Shown here piece after piece: positions 21,665 to 32,268 of a stretch of DNA of 64,000 nt. Both the position numbers and the translations under genes were made by a program. The notes beneath the pieces were generated by a model. The model made no database searches. It saw only the letters and a list, made by a program, of their open reading frames with translations, and was not told the DNA's origin. The stretch comes from Dickeya chrysanthemi NCPPB 402 (GTDB lineage: Bacteria > Pseudomonadota > Gammaproteobacteria > Enterobacterales > Enterobacteriaceae). How positions within the stretch are numbered: the stretch's first letter is position 1; the number at the start of each line of letters is the position of its first letter. The stretch lies in contig NZ_CM001974.1 of NCBI RefSeq assembly GCF_000406105.1, forward strand, positions 4,595,628-4,659,627, written 5' to 3'.

Positions 21665-23206
21665 ATGCAACTGAATTCCACCGAAATCAGTGAACTGATC
21701 AAGCAGCGGATTGCTCAGTTCAACGTTGTGAGCGAAGCTCATAACGAAGGTACGATTGTTTCCGTCAGTGACGGGATCATTCGCGTACACGGTCTGGCCG
21801 ATGTGATGCAGGGTGAGATGATCTCCCTGCCGGGCAACCGTTACGCGATCGCACTGAACCTGGAGCGCGACTCCGTTGGTGCGGTAGTAATGGGTCCGTA
21901 CGCGGATCTGGCCGAAGGCATGAAAGTCAAATGCACCGGCCGTATTCTGGAAGTGCCGGTTGGCCGTGGCCTGCTGGGCCGCGTGGTTAACACGCTGGGT
22001 GCGCCGATCGACGGTAAAGGTCCGCTGGAACATGATGGTTTCTCTGCCGTAGAAACCATTGCGCCGGGCGTTATCGATCGCCAGTCCGTTGATCAGCCGG
22101 TTCAGACCGGTTACAAGTCTGTGGACGCCATGATTCCAATCGGTCGTGGTCAGCGTGAGCTTATCATCGGCGACCGTCAGACTGGTAAAACTGCGCTGGC
22201 GATTGATGCCATCATCAACCAGCGTGATTCCGGTATCAAATGTATTTATGTCGCTATCGGCCAGAAAGCGTCCACCATTGCTAACGTGGTGCGTAAACTG
22301 GAAGAGCACGGTGCGTTGGCCAATACCATCGTGGTGGTGGCAACCGCGTCTGAGTCTGCTGCGCTGCAATATCTGGCGCCGTATGCCGGTTGCGCCATGG
22401 GCGAATACTTCCGTGACCGCGGTGAAGATGCGCTGATCATTTACGATGACCTGTCTAAACAGGCTGTCGCTTATCGTCAGATTTCCCTGTTGCTTCGTCG
22501 TCCGCCTGGTCGTGAAGCTTATCCGGGTGACGTATTCTATCTGCACTCCCGTCTGCTGGAGCGTGCTGCGCGTGTTAACGCCGAGTACGTGGAAGCCTTC
22601 ACTAAAGGTGAAGTGAAAGGACAAACCGGTTCTTTGACCGCACTGCCGATCATCGAAACGCAGGCCGGCGACGTGTCCGCGTTCGTTCCGACCAACGTTA
22701 TCTCGATTACCGATGGTCAGATCTTCCTGGAATCCAACCTGTTCAACTCCGGTATTCGTCCGGCGGTTAACCCGGGGATTTCCGTATCCCGTGTGGGTGG
22801 TGCCGCACAGACCAAGATCATGAAGAAACTGTCCGGTGGTATTCGTACCGCACTGGCACAGTACCGCGAACTGGCAGCGTTCTCCCAGTTTGCCTCTGAT
22901 CTGGACGATGCAACCCGTAAACAACTGAGCCACGGTCAGAAAGTGACCGAGCTGCTGAAACAGAAACAGTATGCGCCGATGTCCGTTGCGCAGCAGTCTC
23001 TGGTGCTGTTCGCGGCAGAACGCGGTTATCTGGAAGACGTTGAACTGGCGAAAGTCGGCAGTTTTGAAGCCGCACTGCTGGCTTACGCCAGCCGTGAGCA
23101 CGGCGAGCTTCTGCAGCAGATCGACCAGACTGGCGCTTATAACGATGAGATCGAGGGTAAATTCAAAGGCATCCTCGATACCTTTAAGGCAACCCAGTCC
23201 TGGTAA
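21665..23206 (+). CDS. atpA: ATP synthase F1 subunit alpha
   Basis: Non-catalytic nucleotide-binding subunit of the F1 hexamer. 513 aa. The P-loop [11 protein letters not shown] lies near residue 170, and the ATP synthase alpha/beta signature [14 protein letters not shown] is present near residue 365, including the catalytic-site arginine. The large antisense open frame over this gene is a codon-bias shadow. Confidence 0.98.
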   Translation: MQLNSTEISELIKQRIAQFNVVSEAHNEGTIVSVSDGIIRVHGLADVMQGEMISLPGNRYAIALNLERDSVGAVVMGPYADLAEGMKVKCTGRILEVPVGRGLLGRVVNTLGAPIDGKGPLEHDGFSAVETIAPGVIDRQSVDQPVQTGYKSVDAMIPIGRGQRELIIGDRQTGKTALAIDAIINQRDSGIKCIYVAIGQKASTIANVVRKLEEHGALANTIVVVATASESAALQYLAPYAGCAMGEYFRDRGEDALIIYDDLSKQAVAYRQISLLLRRPPGREAYPGDVFYLHSRLLERAARVNAEYVEAFTKGEVKGQTGSLTALPIIETQAGDVSAFVPTNVISITDGQIFLESNLFNSGIRPAVNPGISVSRVGGAAQTKIMKKLSGGIRTALAQYRELAAFSQFASDLDDATRKQLSHGQKVTELLKQKQYAPMSVAQQSLVLFAAERGYLEDVELAKVGSFEAALLAYASREHGELLQQIDQTGAYNDEIEGKFKGILDTFKATQSW

Positions 23207-23259
23207 CGCCCCGTGGCCTGCCTTAACGGCAGGCCGCTAGGCATTGAGGAGAAGCTAAG

Positions 23260-24123
23260 ATGGCCGGCGCAAAAGAGATACGTAGTAAGATCGGAAGCGT
23301 CCAGAACACGCAGAAGATCACCAAAGCGATGGAAATGGTCGCCGCTTCCAAAATGCGTAAATCGCAGGATCGTATGGCGGCCAGCCGTCCTTATGCGGAA
23401 ACCATACGCAAAGTGATTGGTCACCTTGCGTTAGGGAATCTGGAATATAAACACCCGTACCTGGAAGAGCGTGAAGTCAAACGCGTCGGGTATCTGGTGG
23501 TGTCTACCGATCGTGGCCTGTGTGGCGGCCTGAACATTAACCTGTTCAAGAAGCTGCTGGGTGATATGAAAGCCTGGAATGAAAAAGGCGCCGAGGTTGA
23601 TCTGGCGATGATTGGTTCCAAAGGCGTTTCTTTCTTCGGCTCAGTAGGCGCAAACATTGTTGCTCAGGTTACCGGCATGGGGGACAACCCTTCGCTGTCC
23701 GAACTTATCGGGCCGGTGAAAGTCATGCTGCAGGCCTACGACGAAGGTCGTCTGGACAAACTGTACGTGGTGAGCAACAAGTTCATCAATACCATGTCTC
23801 AGGTTCCACAAGTTGTTCAGCTGCTGCCATTGCCTCCGGCAGAAGAAGGCGGGCTGACGAAGAAATCCTGGGATTACCTGTATGAACCCGATCCTAAGCC
23901 GCTACTGGATACCCTGTTGCGCCGCTATGTGGAGTCTCAGGTTTATCAGGGCGTCGTAGAAAACCTGGCCAGTGAGCAGGCCGCGCGAATGGTAGCGATG
24001 AAGGCCGCAACAGATAACGGCGGCAACCTGATCAAAGAGCTGCAGTTGGTTTACAACAAGGCTCGTCAGGCAAGCATCACTCAGGAACTCACCGAAATCG
24101 TATCGGGAGCCTCCGCGGTTTAA
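23260..24123 (+). CDS. atpG: ATP synthase F1 subunit gamma
   Basis: Central rotor shaft. N- and C-terminal helices form the coiled coil ([23 protein letters not shown] at the start and an Ala-rich helix at the end ending [10 protein letters not shown]). 287 aa. A Rossmann-like middle domain contains [11 protein letters not shown]. Full length. Confidence 0.97.
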   Translation: MAGAKEIRSKIGSVQNTQKITKAMEMVAASKMRKSQDRMAASRPYAETIRKVIGHLALGNLEYKHPYLEEREVKRVGYLVVSTDRGLCGGLNINLFKKLLGDMKAWNEKGAEVDLAMIGSKGVSFFGSVGANIVAQVTGMGDNPSLSELIGPVKVMLQAYDEGRLDKLYVVSNKFINTMSQVPQVVQLLPLPPAEEGGLTKKSWDYLYEPDPKPLLDTLLRRYVESQVYQGVVENLASEQAARMVAMKAATDNGGNLIKELQLVYNKARQASITQELTEIVSGASAV

Positions 24124-25554
<1,431 letters not shown>

Positions 25555-25574
25555 CGCCTTGATAGGAGGGTGAT

Positions 25575-25997
25575 ATGGCTGCTATGACTTACCATCTGGA
25601 TGTCGTTAGTGCGGAACAGGCAATGTTTTCCGGTCTGGTGCAGAAAATCCAGGTGACCGGTAGCGACGGCGAACTGGGAATTTATCCTGGCCACGCCCCC
25701 CTGCTCACGGCCATTAAGCCTGGTATGGTGCGCATTGTTAAACAGCACGGCGAAGAAGAGTATATCTACCTGTCCGGCGGTATCCTTGAGGTACAACCGA
25801 ACATGGTGACCGTGCTGTCCGATACCGCCATTCGTGGGCAGGACCTTGATGAAGCGCGTGCGATGGAAGCGAAGCGCAGAGCCGAAGAGCATATTCGTAA
25901 TTCACACGGTGATGTGGATTATGCTCAAGCCTCTGCCGATTTGGCGAAAGCCATCGCTAAACTGCGTGTCATCGAGCTGACCAAAAAAGCGATGTAA
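25575..25997 (+). CDS. atpC: ATP synthase F1 subunit epsilon
   Basis: Rotor subunit and intrinsic inhibitor of ATP hydrolysis. An N-terminal beta-sandwich with [17 protein letters not shown] is followed by a two-helix C-terminal domain. The start is taken as ATG 25575, which follows AGGAGGG. A second ATG at 25584 would give the more common [12 protein letters not shown] terminus. It is the last gene of the operon; a strong terminator follows 33 bp downstream. Confidence 0.96.
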   Translation: MAAMTYHLDVVSAEQAMFSGLVQKIQVTGSDGELGIYPGHAPLLTAIKPGMVRIVKQHGEEEYIYLSGGILEVQPNMVTVLSDTAIRGQDLDEARAMEAKRRAEEHIRNSHGDVDYAQASADLAKAIAKLRVIELTKKAM

Positions 25998-26030
25998 CAG
26001 ATGCAGATGTAACCATCATGCAGATGTAAA

Positions 26031-26060
26031 AAAGCCAGCTGATTCAAGCTGGCTTTTTTT
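26031..26060 (+). terminator. Bidirectional terminator between atpC and pelX
   Basis: A perfect 10-bp stem AAAGCCAGCT / AGCTGGCTTT with a 6-nt loop is followed by seven or more T on the plus strand. The A run before it makes it work on the minus strand too, serving the convergent pelX. A further perfect 7-bp hairpin lies at 26063-26081. Confidence 0.9.
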
Positions 26061-26127
26061 ATGCCTGACAGAGCGTCAGGCTGGTGTTGATGGGTACCGG
26101 TTTCGGTGCCTTTGGGTTTTATGTCGG

Positions 26128-28329
26128 TTACTTCTTCTGCAGAAAATCACCCAGTTGCAGGCTGCCTTTTTCATCCCGGCTGAAGACCGCTGGCACCGCG
26201 ACGGATTTGTAATTCGCCGTCGTGATTTCCTTACCCTGACTGTTGACCGCTCGATTATTCCTGATGAAGTAGTTGCTGGCGTCCAGCCGGCCTACCACGG
26301 CATCGTCATACTTGCCGGGTTGGGTACGCAGTGAAACGTTGTTTTTGAAAATCCCTTGTTTTTCATAGCCATAGTAAGGGCTTGGGCGGAAGATAAAGTT
26401 GAAGCGAACGTTATCCAGCGCGATGTTATTGGAGACTTGCAGCGCGCCGGGGTTGAAGTTGTCGCTGAACCCGTCCATGTGGTTACCGATAGCAATGCTA
26501 TTTTTCACCTGATGCGCTACGGGTTGGCCTTCTCCGCCCAGTTTAAAGCCGTTGCTGGTGTTGTTGAGTGAAATGGAATTCTCGATCATCACAGCCCCAT
26601 TCGGGCCATCCTCAATTTTGTTGAACAGGTCGAAGCCGTCGTCAACGTTGTCATGGGAGAATGCGCCGCGAATGACGTTACCCTCGCCAACACGCATTTT
26701 TACTGCAAAACCATCGGCATCTTTTTTGCTTGGGTCCTGATTGCTGTGTGATTCTGAATTGAGAATCAGGTTATGGCTGGCCCACAACGGGCGACCTACG
26801 TTATCGCTGGACGACACCTGAATACCGGTATTGTCGCAGTGGTGCGCCAGGACGCGTTCAATCTGGTTGTGGCTACCTTCAATACGGAAGCTTTTTTCCG
26901 TGATTTCAATCCCTTTGACTTTCCAATAGCTGGCGTTGAGCTGGAGGCCGTGGAATACCGCTTTTTTGCCGACAGGCATCAACGTTTTCATGCCTTTGGC
27001 GTTGCCGCTGGCGCTGACAGGAATAACGGTGGCGCTGTAGTCGCCATCCATCAGCCACAATGTGCCGCCACCCGGCAACGCATTGATGGCGGTTTTAATA
27101 TCCAGCGGTGCATTTTTACTACCATCGTTACCCGCTTTGCCTTCCGGGGAGACATACAGATTTCTGGCGTCGGCCAGCGTAATTTTTTCTACGCTGAAAG
27201 AGGTTTCTTTTGCCGTTTTATCTTCACCCTCGCTTGGGATATAGACCAGTTTGAAATCTGATTTTTGTTGCGTCAGCCTGGTGGTCAGAGAGAAATCATC
27301 GCCGGCGCGAACACGTTGCGGTTTACCCAGCGATTTACCGTTTTGGAACACTTCGACTGTGCCGTTGTAATTCACTCGCGCCTGTACCGGATAGGTGTCG
27401 CTGGTGGAAAGCGAAGACGATGCGACTTGCAGCAGTGGCGCAGTGGTTTCTGCTTTGAACGGCGCGGAAGGTTTGGTATTCGCCGGGCTGGTGGTCAGAC
27501 TGGCGTTACTGATGGTTATTTTCGCATTACGTGACGCGAAGAACCCCACATAGTAGTGATCCTTGTCCTGATGGGTCACTAAATCCGCCCCTTTGACGGT
27601 TTTGCTGACCCATTGGTCACTGCCCTTAGGGGCGTAAGCGGTGATGAAACCGTCATTGGTACGCTCCAGTTTCAGGCGGAACGTTGGCGTCTGTTCCAGA
27701 TTAATTTTTTCCTGGTAGCTGGTGCGGGTAATTTCTGCGTTGGTATTGCCCCAGGGCTGCGTCACGCCATTGCGGCTGATGAGCTGCATTTTCACTTCGG
27801 TTTTCGATTTTTTATCCTGCGTCATGATGGCGTTCATCACCATATTCGACGCCGCCGGAAACTCTTCGTATCCTTCTTTCAACGGTTCCTGACGGGGGAC
27901 ACCGAGAATATCGCGTACCAGCAGGCCAGCACCTTCCTGAGCGTTGGGTTTGGCATCGCTTTCCGGGCCGAACTGCTCGACCGTCACATCAGATTGCAGC
28001 GTGAAATTTACATTGGCAGGCAATTGAGTGTAGAAGAAGGTCAATCCGTCATGAGTGTTGGCGATTTTCCCGCCCCGGCTTTCGATGGTAATCGGTGCGG
28101 ACAGATCGGCTTTATCGTTGACCGTCAGTTTCTTGCCGTTGATGGTCACGTCGTTGACGCCCACCTTTTCCGGTAATACGTTGGTGGCGAAATTCACATC
28201 CGTAGACTGGCCGAACGCGATGCCACGCCAGACTGGCGCCACATCCTGAGTAGCGAAAGCGGTGTTGGAGCCCAGAAGCAAAAGCGAATTAAGGGCGACA
28301 GAGAGCAGCCCCGAAGCAGCGTATTTCAT
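26128..28329 (-). CDS. pelX: Exopolygalacturonate lyase PelX (polysaccharide lyase family 9)
   Basis: Cleaves pectate chains by beta-elimination; PelX of Dickeya releases digalacturonate from chain ends in the periplasm. A Sec signal peptide covers about residues 1-26 (MKYAASGLL to AFA, then TQDV). An N-terminal jelly-roll-like region of roughly 400 residues precedes a right-handed parallel beta-helix lyase domain starting near LADARNLYVSPEGKAGNDGS. The repeated Asn-rich coils (NQIERVLAHHCDNTGIQV, NLILNSESHSN) are typical of PL9. The start is ATG 28329, preceded by GGGGAA; the frame runs 40 codons further upstream through the KdgR-like box. 733 aa. It is the main pathogenicity-related gene of the window. 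Confidence 0.93.
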   Translation of the reverse strand: MKYAASGLLSVALNSLLLLGSNTAFATQDVAPVWRGIAFGQSTDVNFATNVLPEKVGVNDVTINGKKLTVNDKADLSAPITIESRGGKIANTHDGLTFFYTQLPANVNFTLQSDVTVEQFGPESDAKPNAQEGAGLLVRDILGVPRQEPLKEGYEEFPAASNMVMNAIMTQDKKSKTEVKMQLISRNGVTQPWGNTNAEITRTSYQEKINLEQTPTFRLKLERTNDGFITAYAPKGSDQWVSKTVKGADLVTHQDKDHYYVGFFASRNAKITISNASLTTSPANTKPSAPFKAETTAPLLQVASSSLSTSDTYPVQARVNYNGTVEVFQNGKSLGKPQRVRAGDDFSLTTRLTQQKSDFKLVYIPSEGEDKTAKETSFSVEKITLADARNLYVSPEGKAGNDGSKNAPLDIKTAINALPGGGTLWLMDGDYSATVIPVSASGNAKGMKTLMPVGKKAVFHGLQLNASYWKVKGIEITEKSFRIEGSHNQIERVLAHHCDNTGIQVSSSDNVGRPLWASHNLILNSESHSNQDPSKKDADGFAVKMRVGEGNVIRGAFSHDNVDDGFDLFNKIEDGPNGAVMIENSISLNNTSNGFKLGGEGQPVAHQVKNSIAIGNHMDGFSDNFNPGALQVSNNIALDNVRFNFIFRPSPYYGYEKQGIFKNNVSLRTQPGKYDDAVVGRLDASNYFIRNNRAVNSQGKEITTANYKSVAVPAVFSRDEKGSLQLGDFLQKK

Positions 28330-28375
28330 GTTTTCCCCATCATTATTTGTTTTTGAACGGCGTATTATGTCAAAA

Positions 28376-28394
28376 AATGAAACACTGTTTCTTT
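28376..28394 (-). promoter_or_regulatory. KdgR-like operator upstream of pelX
   Basis: AATGAAACACTGTTTCTTT contains the palindrome GAAACA-C-TGTTTC flanked by A/T. This resembles the KdgR box that controls pectinolysis genes in Dickeya and is relieved by KDG, a pectin catabolite. It lies about 50 bp before the pelX start codon, a position suited to repression. Confidence 0.75.
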
Positions 28395-28430
28395 TGTTCG
28401 CTTCACAATCTGAGCGGTGAAATTCATCTA

Positions 28431-28449
28431 ATGAAACAATTAGTTTCAT
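28431..28449 (-). promoter_or_regulatory. Second KdgR-like palindrome
   Basis: ATGAAACAATTAGTTTCAT is a near-perfect palindrome with the same GAAAC/GTTTC arms but 2 bp wider spacing than the proximal box. It could be a weaker KdgR site or another regulator's operator. The rest of 28450-28680 holds the glmU leader, with nothing else clearly coding. Confidence 0.4.
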
Positions 28450-28688
28450 TTTGTTATGCCGTCTTGATGTGAACGGATAGGGTGCCTTGGTTTGCTCCGG
28501 CGGGTGTTGGTGTTGGCACCGATATCCTTCCGGGTTAGGTAGACTTTGATTAATGCTTTTTTCAGACAGGAATAGATTCTGAGACGTATTTTTCGCTGAA
28601 AAATATGTAGTAATCCGGTGCGATAACGGGTTTACTTTCGTTCGTCCATCTTCAGTGGGACACCATTCAGTTTTTAGTCAGGATGCCT

Positions 28689-30059
28689 ATGTCAAACAGT
28701 GCAATGAGTGTGGTTATCCTTGCCGCCGGTAAGGGAACCCGCATGTATTCCGATCTTCCCAAAGTTCTTCACCCTCTGGCGGGTAAACCGATAGTTCAGC
28801 ATGTGATCGATGCGGCGATGGCGGTTGGCGCACGTCGTATTCATCTGGTTTACGGACACGGTGCAAACCTGATTCGGGAAACGCTGACGGAAACGTCGTT
28901 GAATTGGGTATTGCAGGCCGAGCAGTTGGGAACCGGCCATGCGGTGCAGCAAGCGGCCGATGGTTTTGACGATAACGAAGACATCCTGATTTTGTACGGC
29001 GACGTGCCGCTGATTTCCCCTGCAACGTTGCAGCGTTTGGTGGCAGCCAAACCGCAAGGCGGGATTGGCCTGCTGACCGTCAATCTGGCTGACCCTACCG
29101 GTTACGGCCGTATTGTGCGGGACAACGGCGAAGTGGTGGGGATTGTGGAGCATAAAGACGCCACCGAACAGCAGCGTGCGATCACCGAAATCAACACCGG
29201 CATTCTGGTGGCGGGCGGTCGCGATTTGAAGCGTTGGTTAAGCCAGCTCAATAATCACAATGTGCAAGGCGAATATTATCTTACCGATATCATCGCCATG
29301 GCCTCGCAGGAAGGCCAACGCGTGGTGGCGGTGCAGCCGTCGCGTCTGAGTGAGGTGGAAGGCATCAATAACCGTCTGCAACTGGCGACGCTGGAGCGTA
29401 CTTACCAGCGCGAGCAGGCGGAACAGTTATTGCTGGCGGGTGTCATGCTGCTGGACCCGGCGCGTTTTGACCTGCGTGGCGAACTGGTGCATGGCCGTGA
29501 TGTGACGATCGATGCCAACGTCATTCTGGAAGGCCGGGTGACGCTGGGTAATCGGGTGAAAATCGGCGCGGGCTGCGTGATCAAAAACAGTGAGATCGGC
29601 GACGATTGCGAGCTTAGCCCCTACACCGTGGTGGAAAACGCAGTACTGGAAGCGCGTTGTACCGTTGGCCCGTTTGCTCGCCTGCGCCCTGGCGCGGTGC
29701 TGGAAGAAGAGGCGCATGTCGGCAATTTTGTTGAATTGAAAAAAGCGCGTCTCGGCAAAGGATCGAAAGCCGGTCATCTGACTTACCTCGGTGATACGGA
29801 AATCGGCTCTGATGTGAATATCGGCGCAGGTGTGATTACCTGTAACTACGATGGCGCCAATAAACACCAGACGATAATTGGCAACGATGTGTTTGTCGGT
29901 TCGGATAGCCAGTTGATTGCACCGGTTAAGGTGGCCAACGGCGCCACCATTGGGGCAGGCACCACGGTCACCCGTGATGTGGGTGAAAACGAACTGGTTA
30001 TCAGCCGCGTAAAACAAACCCATATCACCGGCTGGAAACGCCCGGTGAAGAAAAAATAG
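28689..30059 (+). CDS. glmU: Bifunctional GlcNAc-1-P uridyltransferase / GlcN-1-P acetyltransferase GlmU
   Basis: Makes UDP-GlcNAc for peptidoglycan and LPS in two steps. The N-terminal nucleotidyltransferase domain carries [25 protein letters not shown] linker near residue 230 leads to the left-handed beta-helix acetyltransferase with hexapeptide repeats and CoA-site motifs such as [11 protein letters not shown]. The start is taken as ATG 28689, six bases after an AGGA; ATG 28683 overlaps that site. 456 aa. It lies upstream of glmS as in other enterics, with a 254-bp spacer. Confidence 0.96.
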   Translation: MSNSAMSVVILAAGKGTRMYSDLPKVLHPLAGKPIVQHVIDAAMAVGARRIHLVYGHGANLIRETLTETSLNWVLQAEQLGTGHAVQQAADGFDDNEDILILYGDVPLISPATLQRLVAAKPQGGIGLLTVNLADPTGYGRIVRDNGEVVGIVEHKDATEQQRAITEINTGILVAGGRDLKRWLSQLNNHNVQGEYYLTDIIAMASQEGQRVVAVQPSRLSEVEGINNRLQLATLERTYQREQAEQLLLAGVMLLDPARFDLRGELVHGRDVTIDANVILEGRVTLGNRVKIGAGCVIKNSEIGDDCELSPYTVVENAVLEARCTVGPFARLRPGAVLEEEAHVGNFVELKKARLGKGSKAGHLTYLGDTEIGSDVNIGAGVITCNYDGANKHQTIIGNDVFVGSDSQLIAPVKVANGATIGAGTTVTRDVGENELVISRVKQTHITGWKRPVKKK

Positions 30060-30313
30060 TTTTATCCCCCGGATGCGGCGTTCTACTTTATCTTTATTGC
30101 GTGTTTAGCTTTAGCGCGTGGAACGCCGCTGAACCTTAGGGGGAATGCGTCTTGATTTAAGACGGTTTCGGCCTGTGTTCTCATGGTGAATACAGGCCAA
30201 AACATAATAATCCCCATTCTCTACAAGGCTCGGGGAACCCGGAAAAAACCGGAACAATCAGGTCTAAAGACATCGTGGTGACACAATATGTCACGTTTAC
30301 AGGAATACAACCG

Positions 30314-32149
30314 ATGTGTGGAATTGTAGGCGCTGTTGCGCAACGAGATATTGCTGAGATCCTGCTGGAGGGGCTACGCCGCCTCGAGTACCGTGGTTAT
30401 GACTCTGCCGGTCTGGCGGTGGTGAATAGTGAAGGAACGGTGTCCCGCCTGCGCCGTCTGGGTAAAGTGCAGGTGTTGGCTCAGGCGGCGGAAGAGCATC
30501 CGCTGTTGGGCGGAACCGGCATTGCCCACACCCGTTGGGCGACCCACGGTGAACCGTCTGAGCAGAATGCTCACCCGCATGTGTCTGGCGACATTATTGT
30601 GGTGCACAACGGTATCATTGAAAACCATGAGCCGCTGCGCGAGTTACTGGTATCCCGTGGCTATCATTTTGTTTCCGAAACCGATACCGAAGTGGTGGCG
30701 CATCTGGTGCATTGGGAACAGCAGCAGAACGGCGGTTCGTTGCTGGATATCGTACAGCGCGTTATCCCGCAGTTGCGTGGTGCGTACGGCATGGTGCTGC
30801 TGGATAGCCGCGACCCCAGCGTACTGGTTGCCGCACGTTCCGGTAGCCCGCTGGTGATTGGCCGTGGTGTCGGTGAAAACTTTATTGCTTCCGATCAGCT
30901 GGCATTGCTGCCGGTAACTCGTCGCTTCATCTTCCTGGAAGAAGGTGACATCGCCGAAATCACGCGTCGTACCGTGCGCATCGTCAACCGCCAGGGGCAG
31001 GACGTTCAGCGCGAAGAAATTGAATCAAAGGTACAGTACGATGCCGGCGATAAAGGCGCGTACCGTCACTACATGCAAAAAGAGATCTACGAGCAGCCGA
31101 TGGCGATTAAAAACACCCTGGAAGGGCGTTTTAGTCACGGCGAGATCAACTTGTCCGAACTGGGTCCGCAAGCTGATGCATTGCTGGCACAGGTGCAGCA
31201 TATCCAGATTATCGCCTGCGGTACGTCTTATAACTCCGGCATGGTATCGCGTTACTGGTTTGAGTCGCTGGCGGGGATTCCATGCGACGTGGAAATCGCC
31301 TCGGAATTCCGTTACCGCAAACCGGCGGTGCGCGCTAACAGCCTGATGATTACCCTGTCTCAGTCCGGTGAAACCGCCGATACGCTAGCGGCATTGCGTT
31401 TGTCGAAAGAACTGGGGTATCTGGGGTCGCTGGCGATTTGTAACGTAGCGGGTTCGTCGCTGGTGCGTGAATCGAATCTGGCGCTGATGACCCGCGCCGG
31501 TACCGAAATCGGCGTGGCATCCACCAAGGCATTCACGACACAATTGACGGTATTGCTGATGCTGGTGGCGCGTATTGGTCGTCTGCGCGGTATGGATGCT
31601 CGTATCGAGCACGATATCGTACATGCTTTGCAGGCATTGCCGGCGCGTATCGAACAGATGCTGTCGCAAGACAAACTGATCGAATCGCTGGCGGAAGGCT
31701 TCTCCGACAAGCACCATGCGTTGTTCCTGGGCCGTGGCGACCAGTATCCGATAGCAATGGAAGGGGCGCTCAAGCTCAAAGAGATCTCCTATATACACGC
31801 GGAAGCCTATGCGGCGGGTGAACTGAAACACGGGCCGCTGGCGCTGATCGACGCCGATATGCCGGTGGTGGTGGTCGCGCCCAACAACGACCTGCTGGAA
31901 AAACTGAAATCCAACATTGAAGAAGTGCGTGCCCGCGGTGGTGAACTCTACGTATTTGCCGATGAACAGGCCGGTTTCACTTCCGACAGCGACATGATGA
32001 AGATCATCCAGTTGCCGCACGTGGAAGAGGTGATTGCGCCGATCTTCTACACCGTGCCGCTGCAACTGTTGTCGTACCATGTTGCTCTAATCAAAGGCAC
32101 CGATGTAGACCAGCCGCGTAACCTGGCGAAGTCGGTAACGGTGGAGTAA
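30314..32149 (+). CDS. glmS: Glutamine-fructose-6-phosphate aminotransferase GlmS
   Basis: First enzyme of amino-sugar synthesis: makes GlcN-6-P from Fru-6-P and glutamine. The N-terminal Ntn glutaminase begins MCGIVGAV, so processing exposes the catalytic Cys. Two SIS domains follow ([15 protein letters not shown] and the region around [18 protein letters not shown]), and the protein ends in NLAKSVTVE. The start is ATG 30314, needed to put Cys at position 2; the frame begins at 30275. 611 aa. In enterics the glmUS spacer is processed and the sRNA GlmZ activates glmS; that control is likely but not shown here. Confidence 0.97.
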   Translation: MCGIVGAVAQRDIAEILLEGLRRLEYRGYDSAGLAVVNSEGTVSRLRRLGKVQVLAQAAEEHPLLGGTGIAHTRWATHGEPSEQNAHPHVSGDIIVVHNGIIENHEPLRELLVSRGYHFVSETDTEVVAHLVHWEQQQNGGSLLDIVQRVIPQLRGAYGMVLLDSRDPSVLVAARSGSPLVIGRGVGENFIASDQLALLPVTRRFIFLEEGDIAEITRRTVRIVNRQGQDVQREEIESKVQYDAGDKGAYRHYMQKEIYEQPMAIKNTLEGRFSHGEINLSELGPQADALLAQVQHIQIIACGTSYNSGMVSRYWFESLAGIPCDVEIASEFRYRKPAVRANSLMITLSQSGETADTLAALRLSKELGYLGSLAICNVAGSSLVRESNLALMTRAGTEIGVASTKAFTTQLTVLLMLVARIGRLRGMDARIEHDIVHALQALPARIEQMLSQDKLIESLAEGFSDKHHALFLGRGDQYPIAMEGALKLKEISYIHAEAYAAGELKHGPLALIDADMPVVVVAPNNDLLEKLKSNIEEVRARGGELYVFADEQAGFTSDSDMMKIIQLPHVEEVIAPIFYTVPLQLLSYHVALIKGTDVDQPRNLAKSVTVE

Positions 32150-32180
32150 AAGGGTCGATATTATTTAATCTTGACCCGAA
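32105..32180 (+). other. Predicted attTn7 region at the glmS 3' end
   Basis: The last ~40 bp of glmS encode the conserved [17 protein letters not shown], the DNA recognised by TnsD of Tn7 in enterics. Insertion normally occurs about 25 bp beyond the stop. No Tn7 end or tns gene is seen here. The segment between glmS and pstS is nevertheless filled with accessory genes. Confidence 0.55.
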
Positions 32181-32188
32181 AAAACATA

Positions 32189-32226
32189 TATCAAAAGCCT
32201 TGGGGTTCTGTCTCAGGGCTTTTTTC
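32189..32226 (+). terminator. glmS terminator
   Basis: AAAAGCCTTGGG and CTCAGGGCTTTT form an imperfect 12-bp stem with an 8-nt loop, followed by TTTTTT. It is probably an intrinsic terminator for glmS, and on the other strand for the convergent diguanylate cyclase gene. Confidence 0.7.
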
Positions 32227-32268
32227 ATTGTATTTAGAATGAAAGGACGACGACTCAATCAATACCTT

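Noticed and set aside
21518..23101. 527-codon open frame opposite atpA
   Set aside because: It lies wholly antisense to a certain gene and its composition (many Arg, His, Gln, Thr) is what codon bias of the sense strand produces; no start context or family match.
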